Shown: piece by piece, positions 15,836 through 24,886 of the stretch
How positions within the stretch are numbered: position 1 is the stretch's first letter
Layout: each line of letters opens with the position of its first letter
Assembly (NCBI GenBank): GCA_025358515.1
Contig: JANYJG010000161.1
Coordinates: 1 to 41,151 of the forward strand
Direction: 5' to 3'
DNA: 41,151 nt
Source of the DNA: Chloroflexota bacterium
Lineage (GTDB): Bacteria > Chloroflexota > Limnocylindria > Limnocylindrales > CSP1-4
Notes under the pieces: generated by a model
Databases searched by the model: none
What the model saw: only the letters and a program-made list of their open reading frames with translations
What the model was told of the DNA's origin: nothing
Translations under genes and position numbers: made by a program

Positions 15836-16549
15836 CTAGTCGGCCTCTCCGAGCCGGTAGCCGACGCCGCGGACGGAGGCAGGCACGGGCGCTCCGGCTT
15901 GTGCGAGCTTGGAGCGCAGGCGAGCCAGATGGGGTTTGAGCCACTGCGGGTCCGGATTGGGCTCGCCGGGCCAGCCCGCAGATAACAGCGAGCTGTGCGA
16001 GACGACGTGTCCCGCGGCCGCCACCAGCGAAGCGAGCAGACTATATTCGGTGCGAGTCAGGACCAACTCCTCGTCGGACACGGTTGCCGTGTGGCGGCCT
16101 CGATCCAGGACGATCGAGCCCCAGCGCAACTCCCCGACACCACGGGGCTCCGCGTCGTTGCCGCGACGCCGCATCACGGCCCGGATGCGGGCCAGCAATT
16201 CCTGCTTTCCGAAGGGCTTGACCACGTAGTCGTCTGCGCCGGTGTCCAGGGCCTCCACCTTGGCCCGCTCGTCGGCCTCGCCGGTGAGGACGATTATCGG
16301 TGTCTGGGACATGCGCCGGATCGCCCGGCAAACCTCCACGCCGTCCAACCCGGGCATTGCCAGGTCGAACAGGACAAGGTCGGGCCGCTCCTCGCTGAAT
16401 CGGCGCAGGGCGGTGTTGCCATCGTAGGCGGTGACGACCCGATGGCCGGCGCGACCAACCAGGGCCGAAACGGCACCCACCATCGCCGGCTCGTCGTCAA
16501 CGACGAGGACCAGCAGGCTCGTCTCTCCGCTGGGGGTGGTCACGCTCAA
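15836..16549 (-). CDS. OmpR/PhoB-family response regulator
   Basis: 237 residues with an N-terminal receiver domain (about 12-125) and a C-terminal winged-helix (OmpR/PhoB) DNA-binding domain. The phosphoacceptor is Asp62 in LFDLAMPG, with acidic VVDDEP near residue 17 and KPF near residue 112. The C-terminal RGVGYRL motif is the wing of the DNA-binding domain. The start is TTG 16549, supported by GGAGG 6 bases upstream; a GTG at 16543 is less well placed. The histidine kinase gene ends 18 bases upstream on the same strand. Its targets are not evident. Confidence 0.93.
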   Translation of the reverse strand: MSVTTPSGETSLLVLVVDDEPAMVGAVSALVGRAGHRVVTAYDGNTALRRFSEERPDLVLFDLAMPGLDGVEVCRAIRRMSQTPIIVLTGEADERAKVEALDTGADDYVVKPFGKQELLARIRAVMRRRGNDAEPRGVGELRWGSIVLDRGRHTATVSDEELVLTRTEYSLLASLVAAAGHVVSHSSLLSAGWPGEPNPDPQWLKPHLARLRSKLAQAGAPVPASVRGVGYRLGEAD

Positions 16550-16567
16550 TCGAGGCCTCCGTCCTGA

Positions 16568-17869
16568 CTAAGACTCGGATCCCGACTCCGACATGACGCC
16601 GGCCTCGGGGCCGCTTACAGTATCGATAGTGTCGCTCATCTTGGGCACAGCCACCATAAATCTGCTGCCGCCGTATCCATTCGACTCCAGCCAGACTCGT
16701 CCGCCCATCGCTCTCATCAGCCGCCGGGCCGCATACAGGCCGATACCGGAGCCGCGCTGCCGGTTCGCCGTGCGGACGTAGGCCTCGAATACTGATTCCC
16801 ACTCGGGCTCGGGGATGCCCGGACCGTCGTCCGTAACGTAAACCTGGATCTCGTCGCCCTCCCGCCACACGCCGACACTGACGGCACCTCCGGTAGGGGA
16901 ATACTTGACCTCGTTCTCCAGGAGGTGCTCCAGGACCTGGCGGAACCGGGCATCGTCTCCCAGGCCCATGAGCGGCTCCCAGTTCCCGGTACGGCGCAAC
17001 GGATGCTCGCGCAGCAGCGGCGACATTTCGCCGATCGTGTCGTTTACCGCGCGGGCGATATCGAACGGCAGGCGCGACAGGCCCGCCGCCAGACCGTCGC
17101 CGCGGACCGAAGCCAGGATCGAATCGACGAGTCGATCCAGGCGGGTAACCTGGCCAACGGCCTGGTCGCGCCAATCTTCCACGACCTTTGGGTCCGGCTT
17201 GGCCGCTCCACCGGCGGCGTCCACGGCGGCATCCGCCAGGAGGTCGACATATGCGCGAACGACCGCCAGCGGCGTCCGCAGCTCGTGCGTGACAACCGCC
17301 AGCAATTCGGCTCGGGCGTCGTCGAGCGCAGTCAGGGTTTCCAGCTGCTCTTCCGCCTCGGCTTGGAGCCGGCCCTTCTCGACCACACCGCCGAGCAGCG
17401 CCCCGATCGTCACGAGGAACTCGACCTCCTCCGGCGAAAACGTGCGGGTCTCGATCGTCTGGACATTTAGGACACCGATGATCGAGTCATTCCAGGGCAG
17501 CGGCACCGAAAGCATTGAGGTGAACTGCGATTCGTCGAAGCCGGGCACCCATTTGAAGCGTGGGTCGACTCGAACGTCGGGCGACGCGACGGGCGTCCCG
17601 AGCTCGGCCGCGCGCCCGGTCAATCCCTCGCCCAGACCCAGCGTGACGCGCCCGATCTGGTCGCGGTCCAAGCCGTTCGTCGCCGACAAACGCAGGCGCG
17701 AGGCATCCCGCTCCATTAGATAGACGGAGCAGACCTCCACGTCCAGGGCGGTCGTGGTGCGGTCCACGACGATGCGCATCAACTCGTCCCAGTTGCGGGC
17801 CGTCGTCAGCAGTTTGGCGAATTCGTGTAGGAACGAGAGTTCGCGCAGCTTGCGCCCGGCGTCCGTCAC
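16568..17869 (-). CDS. soluble GAF-domain sensor histidine kinase
   Basis: 433 residues with no transmembrane helix, so it acts in the cytosol. A GAF domain spans about residues 20-170. HisKA contains the H-box THELRTPL with phosphorylated His195, and the HATPase_c domain shows an N-box at NEVKYSP, DDGPGIP and GSGIGLYAARR. It should autophosphorylate and pass phosphate to Asp62 of the following regulator. The signal bound by GAF is unknown. The start is GTG 17869, preceded by GAGGG. Confidence 0.93.
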   Translation of the reverse strand: MTDAGRKLRELSFLHEFAKLLTTARNWDELMRIVVDRTTTALDVEVCSVYLMERDASRLRLSATNGLDRDQIGRVTLGLGEGLTGRAAELGTPVASPDVRVDPRFKWVPGFDESQFTSMLSVPLPWNDSIIGVLNVQTIETRTFSPEEVEFLVTIGALLGGVVEKGRLQAEAEEQLETLTALDDARAELLAVVTHELRTPLAVVRAYVDLLADAAVDAAGGAAKPDPKVVEDWRDQAVGQVTRLDRLVDSILASVRGDGLAAGLSRLPFDIARAVNDTIGEMSPLLREHPLRRTGNWEPLMGLGDDARFRQVLEHLLENEVKYSPTGGAVSVGVWREGDEIQVYVTDDGPGIPEPEWESVFEAYVRTANRQRGSGIGLYAARRLMRAMGGRVWLESNGYGGSRFMVAVPKMSDTIDTVSGPEAGVMSESGSES

Positions 17870-17931
17870 GCTTTCGCCCTCAACGCCGGCGTCATCGTTC
17901 GAAGTTCGGGCCCGTCAAGTTCTCGACCCCG

Positions 17932-19215
17932 CTACTTCGCGACGGCTGGGGCATCGTAGATCTTGGTCGGAAGGTTCTCGAGGAGCGGCTCCGTCCAGGT
18001 CCAGGCGGCCCCATGGCGCCGTCCCACGGCTCCGTGACGGGCAGCCTCGGTCCGGAGCGGTAGGCCGAAGATCTCGATGAAGCCGACGGCGGCGGCGTGG
18101 TCATAGGCGTCGTCGGCGTCGTACGTCGCCAACGCCTTCTCGTACAGCGAGAGGGGACTGCGACGCCCAACTACAACTGCGTTGCCGTGGTCGAGGCGGA
18201 CCCGGACGTCGCCGCTGACGACGCGCTGGCTGCTCGCGGCATAGCCCCGCAAGTCGCGGTGCAGGGAGCTGAACCACAGGCCGTCGTAGGTTAGCTGAGC
18301 CAGTTCGTCGGCCACGACCCGGTTGAAGCGGAGCGTGTCCTTGGAGAGCGTCAGGCCCTCAAGGGCGCGGTGGGCGCGATGGATGATGGTCGCCGCGGGG
18401 GCCTCGTAGATCTCGCGGCTCTTGATGCCGACCAGCCGGTCCTCGACGTGATCCACGCGGCCGATCCCATGGGCGCTGCCCAGGTCGTGCAGGCGCTCGA
18501 CCAGGATGACCGGATCGAGGCGATCGCCGTCGAGCGAGACCGGCACGCCGCCCTCGAAGCCGATGACGACCTCGACCGGATCGGGCGCCGCCGCGGGGTC
18601 CACGGTCCAGCGGTAGACGTCGGCCCGCGGCGCGGTCCACGGATCCTCCAGGATGCCGGCTTCGATAGAGCGGCCCCATAGGTTCACATCGATCGAGTAA
18701 ATCGACTCCTTCGAAATCGTGATTTCGATGTTGCGGGCCTTGGCGTACTCGATCTCCTGCTCGCGAGACAGGCCCATGCCGACGCGCATCGGGGCGATGA
18801 CCTCCAGAGAGGGGTCCAGGGCGTGCGTGGCCACGTCGAAGCGGACCTGGTCGTTGCCCTTGCCGGTACAGCCGTGCGCGACAGCTTCAGCTCCCTCCTT
18901 ATGGGCGACCTCGACGAGGAGCTGAGCGATCAGTGGACGAGCCATTGCCGTGGCGAGCGGGTACACGCCCTGGTAAAGGGCGCCGGCCTGGACGTGAGGC
19001 CAGCAGAAGTCGCGCACGAACCGCTCTCGGCCATCGACCACGTACGCCCGCGACGCGCCGGCGCTGATGGCACGGCGATCGACATCCTCCTTGAGCACGC
19101 CGCCACCGAGGTCCACCGTGAGGGTGACGACCTCAACGTTGTACTGCTCGCGAAGCCAGGCGACGGCTACCGACGTGTCGAGTCCACCGGAATATGCGAG
19201 CACAACCTTCTTCAT
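17932..19215 (-). CDS. argG: argininosuccinate synthase
   Basis: 427 residues, slightly longer than typical. It joins citrulline and aspartate using ATP. The N-terminal MKKVVLAYSGGLDTSV is the PP-loop ATP pyrophosphatase motif. ATG 19215 has GGAGG 6 bases upstream, and the argR stop codon overlaps it as ATGA, so an upstream in-frame start is not needed. It is the last gene of the argCJBRG unit, with a two-component system downstream. Confidence 0.97.
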   Translation of the reverse strand: MKKVVLAYSGGLDTSVAVAWLREQYNVEVVTLTVDLGGGVLKEDVDRRAISAGASRAYVVDGRERFVRDFCWPHVQAGALYQGVYPLATAMARPLIAQLLVEVAHKEGAEAVAHGCTGKGNDQVRFDVATHALDPSLEVIAPMRVGMGLSREQEIEYAKARNIEITISKESIYSIDVNLWGRSIEAGILEDPWTAPRADVYRWTVDPAAAPDPVEVVIGFEGGVPVSLDGDRLDPVILVERLHDLGSAHGIGRVDHVEDRLVGIKSREIYEAPAATIIHRAHRALEGLTLSKDTLRFNRVVADELAQLTYDGLWFSSLHRDLRGYAASSQRVVSGDVRVRLDHGNAVVVGRRSPLSLYEKALATYDADDAYDHAAAVGFIEIFGLPLRTEAARHGAVGRRHGAAWTWTEPLLENLPTKIYDAPAVAK

Positions 19216-19766
19216 CGAGGGGCCTCCGTGAGCGGGGATGCGAGTACCGCCGGCAGCGCCGCGGCTCCGGCCGGCTGAAATGCCTGGAAACGAAGGAGCC
19301 ACCGCTCGAGCGCGGCTTCGCTCTCGAACAGGACGAGCAAGGTATTGTCGCCGGCCAGCGTGCCAACCTGGTCGGTCAGGCTCGATTGGTCGACGGCCTG
19401 GGCGATGGCCCCGGCCGAACCCGGCGTGGCCAGCAGGACAACGCTGAGGCCGCTGCGGCCGACTCGCACGGGGATGTCTTCGAGGAGCCGCCGCAGCCTG
19501 ACGTCGTAGGCGTTGCCGGAAGCGGCGCGTTCGGCGGTGGCGTACACGTGCCGATCGCCGCGTGGCACCTTGACCAGGGCCAGTTCGGCGATGTCGCGGC
19601 TCACCGTAGCCTGAGTCACTTCGAAGCCGGCATGGCGGAGCAGCTCAACGAGTTCCTCCTGACTGCCGACCGGGGATCGGGCCACGAATTCCAGCAGCGT
19701 CCGTTGGCGGCGCTGTTTGGAGCTGGCCTGGTTGCCGCTAACGACCATGGCCTCGGGTCCCGTCAC
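19212..19766 (-). CDS. argR: arginine repressor
   Basis: 184 residues. An N-terminal winged-helix domain (about residues 22-75) has the SQEELVELLRHAGFEVTQATVSRDI segment, and a C-terminal arginine-binding domain has GTLAGDNTLLVL. ArgR hexamers bind ARG boxes when arginine is abundant. The GTG start 19766 overlaps the argB stop by 4 bases. argR is inside the operon it should control, and an ARG box lies in the argC promoter (23158-23173), so autoregulation is expected. Confidence 0.95.
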   Translation of the reverse strand: MTGPEAMVVSGNQASSKQRRQRTLLEFVARSPVGSQEELVELLRHAGFEVTQATVSRDIAELALVKVPRGDRHVYATAERAASGNAYDVRLRRLLEDIPVRVGRSGLSVVLLATPGSAGAIAQAVDQSSLTDQVGTLAGDNTLLVLFESEAALERWLLRFQAFQPAGAAALPAVLASPLTEAPR

Positions 19767-20545
19767 TGGCTGCCACCTTCGTGAGCGGCCGTGATCCGGG
19801 TGCCGAACGTGGGGTCCGACAGGGCCCGCGTCAGAGCGTGGGAATCGCTCGAGTCGGCGATGACGGCTTCGGTTCCGGGCCAGTTCACGGCTTGCAACGC
19901 GGCGTGGATCTTGGGAACCATGCCGCCCTTTATCACGCCGTCGGCGATCAGTTTCTTCGCCTCCGCCGCGGTCATCGTGGCGAGCTTCTCGCCGGCGCCG
20001 TTGCGGACGCCGTCCACGTCGGTCATCAAGATCAGCTGGCGGGCGCCCAAGCCTGCGGCAATGCCGGCCGCGGCGTCGTCCGCATTGACGTTGCAGACGG
20101 TGCCGTGTTCATCGCGGGCGAGCGGCGCAACCACGGCCACCTGCCCGGCTACCAGGAGAGTGTCCAGGAAGTCCCGGCGTACGCCCACGACGTGAGCCAC
20201 CAGGCCCAGGCCGGGCACGCGCTCGGCGATCATGAAGCCGCCGTCCACGCCCGATAAGCCCACCGCATCGACGCCGCGGTCCCGCAGGTCTGACACGAGC
20301 TCCGAGTTGACGACGCCGCGCAGAACCGCCGCGGCCACGTCCAGAGCCGCCTGGTCGGTCACTCGCAGGCCGCCCTCGAAGCGGCTCGGTACGCCCAGGC
20401 GCTCCAGCCACTCGGTAATTCGCTTGCCGCCGCCGTGGACGAGTACCACCGGGCGGGTCCGGGCGATGGCCGCGACCTCGTCGAGGACGTGCGCTTGGTC
20501 GGCCAGGGTTGTCCCGCCGAGCTTGAGGACGAGCACTTCGCTCAC
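19763..20545 (-). CDS. argB: acetylglutamate kinase
   Basis: 260 residues, typical length. Amino-acid kinase motifs: KLGGTTLAD at the N-terminus, HGGGKRITEWL near residue 37, and LMTDVDGV near residue 175. It phosphorylates N-acetylglutamate. It lacks the N-terminal extension of arginine-sensitive hexameric NAGKs, so feedback control may be weak. The start is GTG 20545, overlapping the argJ stop as GTGA. Confidence 0.95.
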   Translation of the reverse strand: MSEVLVLKLGGTTLADQAHVLDEVAAIARTRPVVLVHGGGKRITEWLERLGVPSRFEGGLRVTDQAALDVAAAVLRGVVNSELVSDLRDRGVDAVGLSGVDGGFMIAERVPGLGLVAHVVGVRRDFLDTLLVAGQVAVVAPLARDEHGTVCNVNADDAAAGIAAGLGARQLILMTDVDGVRNGAGEKLATMTAAEAKKLIADGVIKGGMVPKIHAALQAVNWPGTEAVIADSSDSHALTRALSDPTFGTRITAAHEGGSQ

Positions 20546-21930
20546 GTCGTGTACTCCGCGTTCTCGATCACGTATTGCTCTGTCAAATCACAGCCGAAGG
20601 CCTCGCCGGTTCCGACGCCGAGGCCGAGATCCAGTCGAATCAGCACCTCGGGCGTTTCCATATTCTTTCGGACGGTGGTGCGGTCGAAGGGTAGGGGAGT
20701 GCCGGCGAAGACCATCGTTCCGGCTATCGCGATGCGAAGCCGCTCTGGCTCCATTGCCGGGGGACGACCGGCTCGTGCCGCCGCCGCTATGCGATCCAAG
20801 CCGGCCGCTTCGAGCATGGCCTGGTCGGGCAGGCGGGCATTGCCGGCGGCGCTGGCCACGCGGCCCCAGTTGGGATCGCGGCCGTGAATCGCGGCCTTGA
20901 GCAGGCTGCTACTGATCACGCTCCGGGCGATTGCCCGCGCATCGTATTCATCCATGGCGCCGCTCACCTGGCAGGTAATCAGGGTCGTGGCGCCCTCGCC
21001 GTCGGCGGCTTGCTGGCGGGCCAGGGAACGGGCCACGGCCTCGATCGCCGCACCCAGGGCGCGGGCCTGGTGGCTTGCCGGCGCCACAGAAACACCGGAT
21101 GCGCCGGACGCCAGGACGAACACGGTGTCATTGGTGCTGGTGTCGCCATCGACGCTGATCTGGTTCCAGGTCCTCTGGACGGCCGGGGCCAGCAGGCTGT
21201 GGAGCGTGGCCGGGGGAACGTTGGCGTCGGTCAGGATGACGCTGAGCATTGTGGCCATCCGGGGATGGATCATACCCACGCCCTTGGCGATGCCAGAGAC
21301 TGTGACGGTCACCGGATGACCGTGCGGCCCCGGCAGTTCCAGCGAGGTGGTGGCCAGCTTGATCTTCGTGTCCGTGGTCATGATCGCCCCGGCCACGGCC
21401 TCCAGGGCATCGTTCGTGGCAGCGAGCAGCGGCGCCAGGCGGGTTACGCCATCTCGGATGCCGGCCATCGGCAGTCGCACCCCGATGACGCCGGTGGAGA
21501 GGGCCAGAGTCCGTTCGGGCCTGGTCTGGAGCGCGTTGGCGACTATCCCGGCGAGCTCGTCTTGATCGGCGTCGCCCTCCACGCCCGTCGCGGCATTCGC
21601 CGAACCCGCGGTGGCGACGATGACGTCCGCCCAGCCGAACTTTCCGGTCCCGAGGATCTCGGTAGCGTTGAGGTGGGCTCGCGAGAGTCGGACCGGCGCG
21701 GCCGTGACTGCGTTGGTGGTAAAGACCGCGGCCGCGGCCGCCGGAACACCTTGGGTAGCGATCAGCGCCAGATCGGGACGTCCGGAGGGCTTGATGCCCG
21801 CGGCCAGTCCACCGGCTCGGAAGCCCGCCGGCATGACCGCCCGCTCTTCGACTGGCGGCAGGGACGAGGGCAGGGCCGAAAGCTCGCCCGATCGACCCGC
21901 CGTGGACGAATATCCGGAACCGAAGGTCAT
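20542..21930 (-). CDS. argJ: bifunctional glutamate N-acetyltransferase / acetylornithine acetyltransferase
   Basis: 462 residues. ArgJ recycles the acetyl group from N-acetylornithine to glutamate, so a separate argE is unnecessary. The precursor self-cleaves at ATML: the nucleophile is Thr227 in HPRMATMLSV. The GDTSTNDTV and GRDPNWGR blocks are typical. The start at 21930 has AAGGAG about 10 bases upstream. The family core (MPAGFRAGGLAAGI) only begins at residue 33, so the N-terminal 32 residues are extra. ATG 21834 would be the alternative core start. It lies 14 bases after argC. Confidence 0.94.
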   Translation of the reverse strand: MTFGSGYSSTAGRSGELSALPSSLPPVEERAVMPAGFRAGGLAAGIKPSGRPDLALIATQGVPAAAAAVFTTNAVTAAPVRLSRAHLNATEILGTGKFGWADVIVATAGSANAATGVEGDADQDELAGIVANALQTRPERTLALSTGVIGVRLPMAGIRDGVTRLAPLLAATNDALEAVAGAIMTTDTKIKLATTSLELPGPHGHPVTVTVSGIAKGVGMIHPRMATMLSVILTDANVPPATLHSLLAPAVQRTWNQISVDGDTSTNDTVFVLASGASGVSVAPASHQARALGAAIEAVARSLARQQAADGEGATTLITCQVSGAMDEYDARAIARSVISSSLLKAAIHGRDPNWGRVASAAGNARLPDQAMLEAAGLDRIAAAARAGRPPAMEPERLRIAIAGTMVFAGTPLPFDRTTVRKNMETPEVLIRLDLGLGVGTGEAFGCDLTEQYVIENAEYTT

Positions 21931-21944
21931 TTGGGTGCGGCTCC

Positions 21945-23135
21945 TTAGGGCGCGATCGGGTATTGCTCGAGGCCCGTAGTCTCGGGCAGGCCAAAGAGCA
22001 CGTTGAGGGTCTGGACCGCCTGCCCGGCGGCTCCCTTGACCAGGTTGTCGATCACGCCCAAGGCGAGGATGCGGCCAGTCCGAGGATCTACGCGGCACCA
22101 CACCCGGCACAGGTTGCTGCCGTAGACGTGTTTGGTGGCCGGCGCGTCCGCCACGACCTGGACGAAAGGCTCGTCGCGATAGGCGTCGGCGTAGATCGCG
22201 TCCAATTCGGCTTGCGTGACCGGCCGCGTGGGCCGGACGTGGCAACTCGCCAGGATGCCGCGAGTCATTGGGATCAGGTGCGGCAGGAAGTCCACGGTGG
22301 CAACGCCGGGGTTGGCGTCGCGGCTGCCAAGTACGCCGCGCTCGCCCTGCTCCTGGAGTTCCTGTTCCATCTCCGCGGTATGGCGGTGGCTGAACATGCC
22401 ATATGCCTTGACGCTCTCGTTGACCTCGGCGAACAGCAGGTCCGCCTTTGGCTCGCGCCCCGCTCCGGAGACACCGCTCTTGGCGTCGACCGCGAGATCG
22501 CCGATCAGGCCGGCCCGGGCGAGCGGCGCGAGGGCCAGGATCGTCGCTGTGGGGTAGCAGCCCGCCAGGCCGATGATCGTGGTCGAGCGCCCGGCAGCGG
22601 TGCGAATCTCGGCCCGGTGCAGTTCCGGCAATCCGTAGACGGCCTGGGCAAGCAACTCGGGCGCCGGATGATCGAACTTGTACCAGGCCGGATAGTCGGC
22701 CGGATTGTGCAGGCGAAAGTCGGGGCCCACGTCCAGCAGCGCGGTACCGCGAGCCACGATCTGGGCCGCCATGCTGGCAGCGACGCCGTGCGGCAGAGCG
22801 GTGAAGATCGCGTCTGCCTCGGGGACGGCCTGATCGATGAGGAGGCCGCTGCCCGAGAGGTGGGGATGGGACGTGGCGATCGGCTGGTTGTCGCGGTTTC
22901 GGCCGTGTAGGCCGGCCAGCCGGACGTTGGGGTGGTTCAGCAGCAGCCGCACGAGCTCGCCGCCGGCATAACCAGTCGCGCCGACGATCCCAACGGTGAT
23001 CGTGCCGGTGGTGCCGCGCGTTCTGGAGAGCGTGGGCCCAAACAGGCGCGCCGCTCCCAGAGCAGGCTCTGCGCCGGCGGTCTCAGCCATGGAATGGACC
23101 GCGTTCATGTCATCGGGTGGTTGGTTAGGGGTCAT
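21945..23135 (-). CDS. argC: N-acetyl-gamma-glutamyl-phosphate reductase
   Basis: 396 residues. The catalytic domain begins at GIVGATGYAGGELV around residue 49 (NADP-binding Rossmann motif), and active-site Cys193 is in GLAGCYPTA. It reduces N-acetylglutamyl phosphate. About 46 residues precede the usual start, and they are low complexity. However, the promoter puts transcription at ATG 23135 itself, so the extension may be real. It is first in the argCJBRG operon. argD and argF are not in the window. Confidence 0.95.
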   Translation of the reverse strand: MTPNQPPDDMNAVHSMAETAGAEPALGAARLFGPTLSRTRGTTGTITVGIVGATGYAGGELVRLLLNHPNVRLAGLHGRNRDNQPIATSHPHLSGSGLLIDQAVPEADAIFTALPHGVAASMAAQIVARGTALLDVGPDFRLHNPADYPAWYKFDHPAPELLAQAVYGLPELHRAEIRTAAGRSTTIIGLAGCYPTATILALAPLARAGLIGDLAVDAKSGVSGAGREPKADLLFAEVNESVKAYGMFSHRHTAEMEQELQEQGERGVLGSRDANPGVATVDFLPHLIPMTRGILASCHVRPTRPVTQAELDAIYADAYRDEPFVQVVADAPATKHVYGSNLCRVWCRVDPRTGRILALGVIDNLVKGAAGQAVQTLNVLFGLPETTGLEQYPIAP

Positions 23136-23144
23136 ACTGAGAGG

Positions 23145-23173
23145 AGTATACGGTCCGATGAATAGTCATGCAA
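23145..23173 (-). promoter_or_regulatory. argC promoter, probably leaderless
   Basis: On the minus strand, TTGCAT (23173-23168) and TATACT (23150-23145) are 17 bases apart. The -10 ends 9 bases before ATG 23135, so transcription should begin at or next to the start codon. The ARG box overlaps the -35 and spacer. Confidence 0.65.
23158..23173. promoter_or_regulatory. ARG box (ArgR operator)
   Basis: ATGAATAGTCATGCAA on the plus strand matches the ArgR operator pattern TGAAT-N4-ATTCA at 9 of 10 core positions (TGAAT, AGTC, ATGCA). It overlaps the argC -35 box, where a bound repressor would block polymerase. argR is the fourth gene of this operon. Confidence 0.7.
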
Positions 23174-23232
23174 GCGATTCAGGGTGTCGGCAGGCGCCCC
23201 CCACGAGGCAAGGGACGGTTCCCTCATGCCTC

Positions 23233-24864
23233 CTACTTCACGCTGTATAGGCAGATGTGTCCGCGCCAGTCCGCGCACATTATCTCGCGGCGGGCCGTCC
23301 AGACCGCGGGCGGTACTCCGGTTGGCTTGGCAGCATCCCGCGTCAGCAGGTACAGACGCGTGCCCTGGGCATACAAGTCGCCGTCGTTGGCCAGGCCGAC
23401 GACCGTGGTCGTGGCTTTGGAGCGCATCAGGAACAACGCCGAGGCGGGCCCAGCGACGGTCTGGCCCTGAGGCGCGGCAGCGGCGAACTGGCTCTGGATC
23501 GCGACCAGATCGTAGGTGGCCCCCTGCATCCATGTTGCATAGGAGAAGAGACCCGGGCCCACAGCGACGATCACGGCCAGAGCTAGCAGCACGCCGGAGA
23601 GAGGCGAGTACCTGGGGCCGGTCGTGGCCGGCACCGGGTCGGTGGCCGGGTCGGTGGCCTGCGCCGCGTCCGACACGCCGTCGGTGGATTTGCCGAGGAC
23701 CGCGAAACGGTCCTGCAGCCACGATATCCCGACCCGTAATCCAATGGCGGCGAGGATAGCCAGCGATGGCACCAGCGGGACCACGTACCGGTTGGGCCGG
23801 TAGGAGACGAGCATCAGGATCGCGAAACCAAATGCGGCCCAGGCGAAGGCAGCCAGGGCCAGCCTGGTCTCGGCATCGCTGAGACGCTTTCGCAGGGTCA
23901 CGATGGCAAGCATGCCCATTGACCCGAGCCCGATGAGGGGTAGGAGCAGTAATGTAAGGATGTGGTCGTTGGCGCGGACCACTGTCAGGTAGCTTTTCAC
24001 CGAATCGAAGAGCGCGACGGGTGTGAGGTTCCACTTGAACGGGGGCCAGATCTTAAGGTCCTGGGCGATGGCATCGCGGTTGGGCAGCCAGATCGCGAGC
24101 GACCAGACGACTCCGGCGACAGCGATGATCGCGACGGCACCGATCAGCCAGGCTCGAAGGTTTGGACTTCGGAAGCCCCATACCAGGCCGATCAGAACCA
24201 GGATGCCGACCACGGAGAAGATGGCACTGGGCTTGGTGCCGATGGCGACTGCGAAACACGCTCCGGCCAGCAGTCCGCCACGGAGGTTGAGCCACCTGGC
24301 GTTGGCCAGGGTCAGGACTCCGAGGGTCAGGCCGAGTACGACCAGATCCTCCAGGAAGGCCAGACGGCCGTAGAACAGGATCAAGCTGGAACACGCAAAT
24401 GCCAGGCCCGCGAAGACCGCCAGAGAGCGGCCCACAACCCCGCGCAGCCCCCACACGAGGGCCGTGGCGGTCAGGGACACGCACACGATCATCGCCAGTC
24501 GGGCCTGGACGATACCGACGCCGAGAAGCTTGAAGGTCGCGACCTCCAGCAAGCTGAACGGCAAGTTGACCAGGTGCAGGTTCCACTCGTCGGTGCTCCA
24601 CCGGCCCAGTTGGACGAGGTTGCGGGCGTTCACGACGTTGAACGCCTCATCCGTGAACGGCGCTCCGCTGAACGTCACCTGGCCGTTCGGGTCAGCCGCC
24701 GCGAAGATCGCAAACAGGACGAAGAGGCCGAGTCCCACGATGATCGCCTCAGGCGGAACGCTCCGCAATCGGGCATGTAAGCGCCCGCCTGCACCGGCGC
24801 TGTTGCCCTCGATCCCGCCCGGGACGTTGCGATCGGTGGTTTTCGAAGCCATGGCCTGCGGCAT
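23233..24864 (-). CDS. membrane glycosyltransferase (GT39/PMT-like)
   Basis: 543 residues with about 11 hydrophobic helices and a C-terminal soluble domain. The first external loop contains FTDEAFN (an acidic DE motif) followed by a long loop to the next helix, as in ArnT/PMT-type transferases that use lipid-linked sugars. It probably transfers a sugar to a lipid or protein at the outer face of the membrane. The start is ATG 24864, giving a 22-base gap after the related gene upstream; a second ATG four codons later is possible. The acceptor and sugar are unknown. Confidence 0.78.
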   Translation of the reverse strand: MPQAMASKTTDRNVPGGIEGNSAGAGGRLHARLRSVPPEAIIVGLGLFVLFAIFAAADPNGQVTFSGAPFTDEAFNVVNARNLVQLGRWSTDEWNLHLVNLPFSLLEVATFKLLGVGIVQARLAMIVCVSLTATALVWGLRGVVGRSLAVFAGLAFACSSLILFYGRLAFLEDLVVLGLTLGVLTLANARWLNLRGGLLAGACFAVAIGTKPSAIFSVVGILVLIGLVWGFRSPNLRAWLIGAVAIIAVAGVVWSLAIWLPNRDAIAQDLKIWPPFKWNLTPVALFDSVKSYLTVVRANDHILTLLLLPLIGLGSMGMLAIVTLRKRLSDAETRLALAAFAWAAFGFAILMLVSYRPNRYVVPLVPSLAILAAIGLRVGISWLQDRFAVLGKSTDGVSDAAQATDPATDPVPATTGPRYSPLSGVLLALAVIVAVGPGLFSYATWMQGATYDLVAIQSQFAAAAPQGQTVAGPASALFLMRSKATTTVVGLANDGDLYAQGTRLYLLTRDAAKPTGVPPAVWTARREIMCADWRGHICLYSVK

Positions 24865-24886
24865 TGCCCCTTGTTTCTCCACTTCG

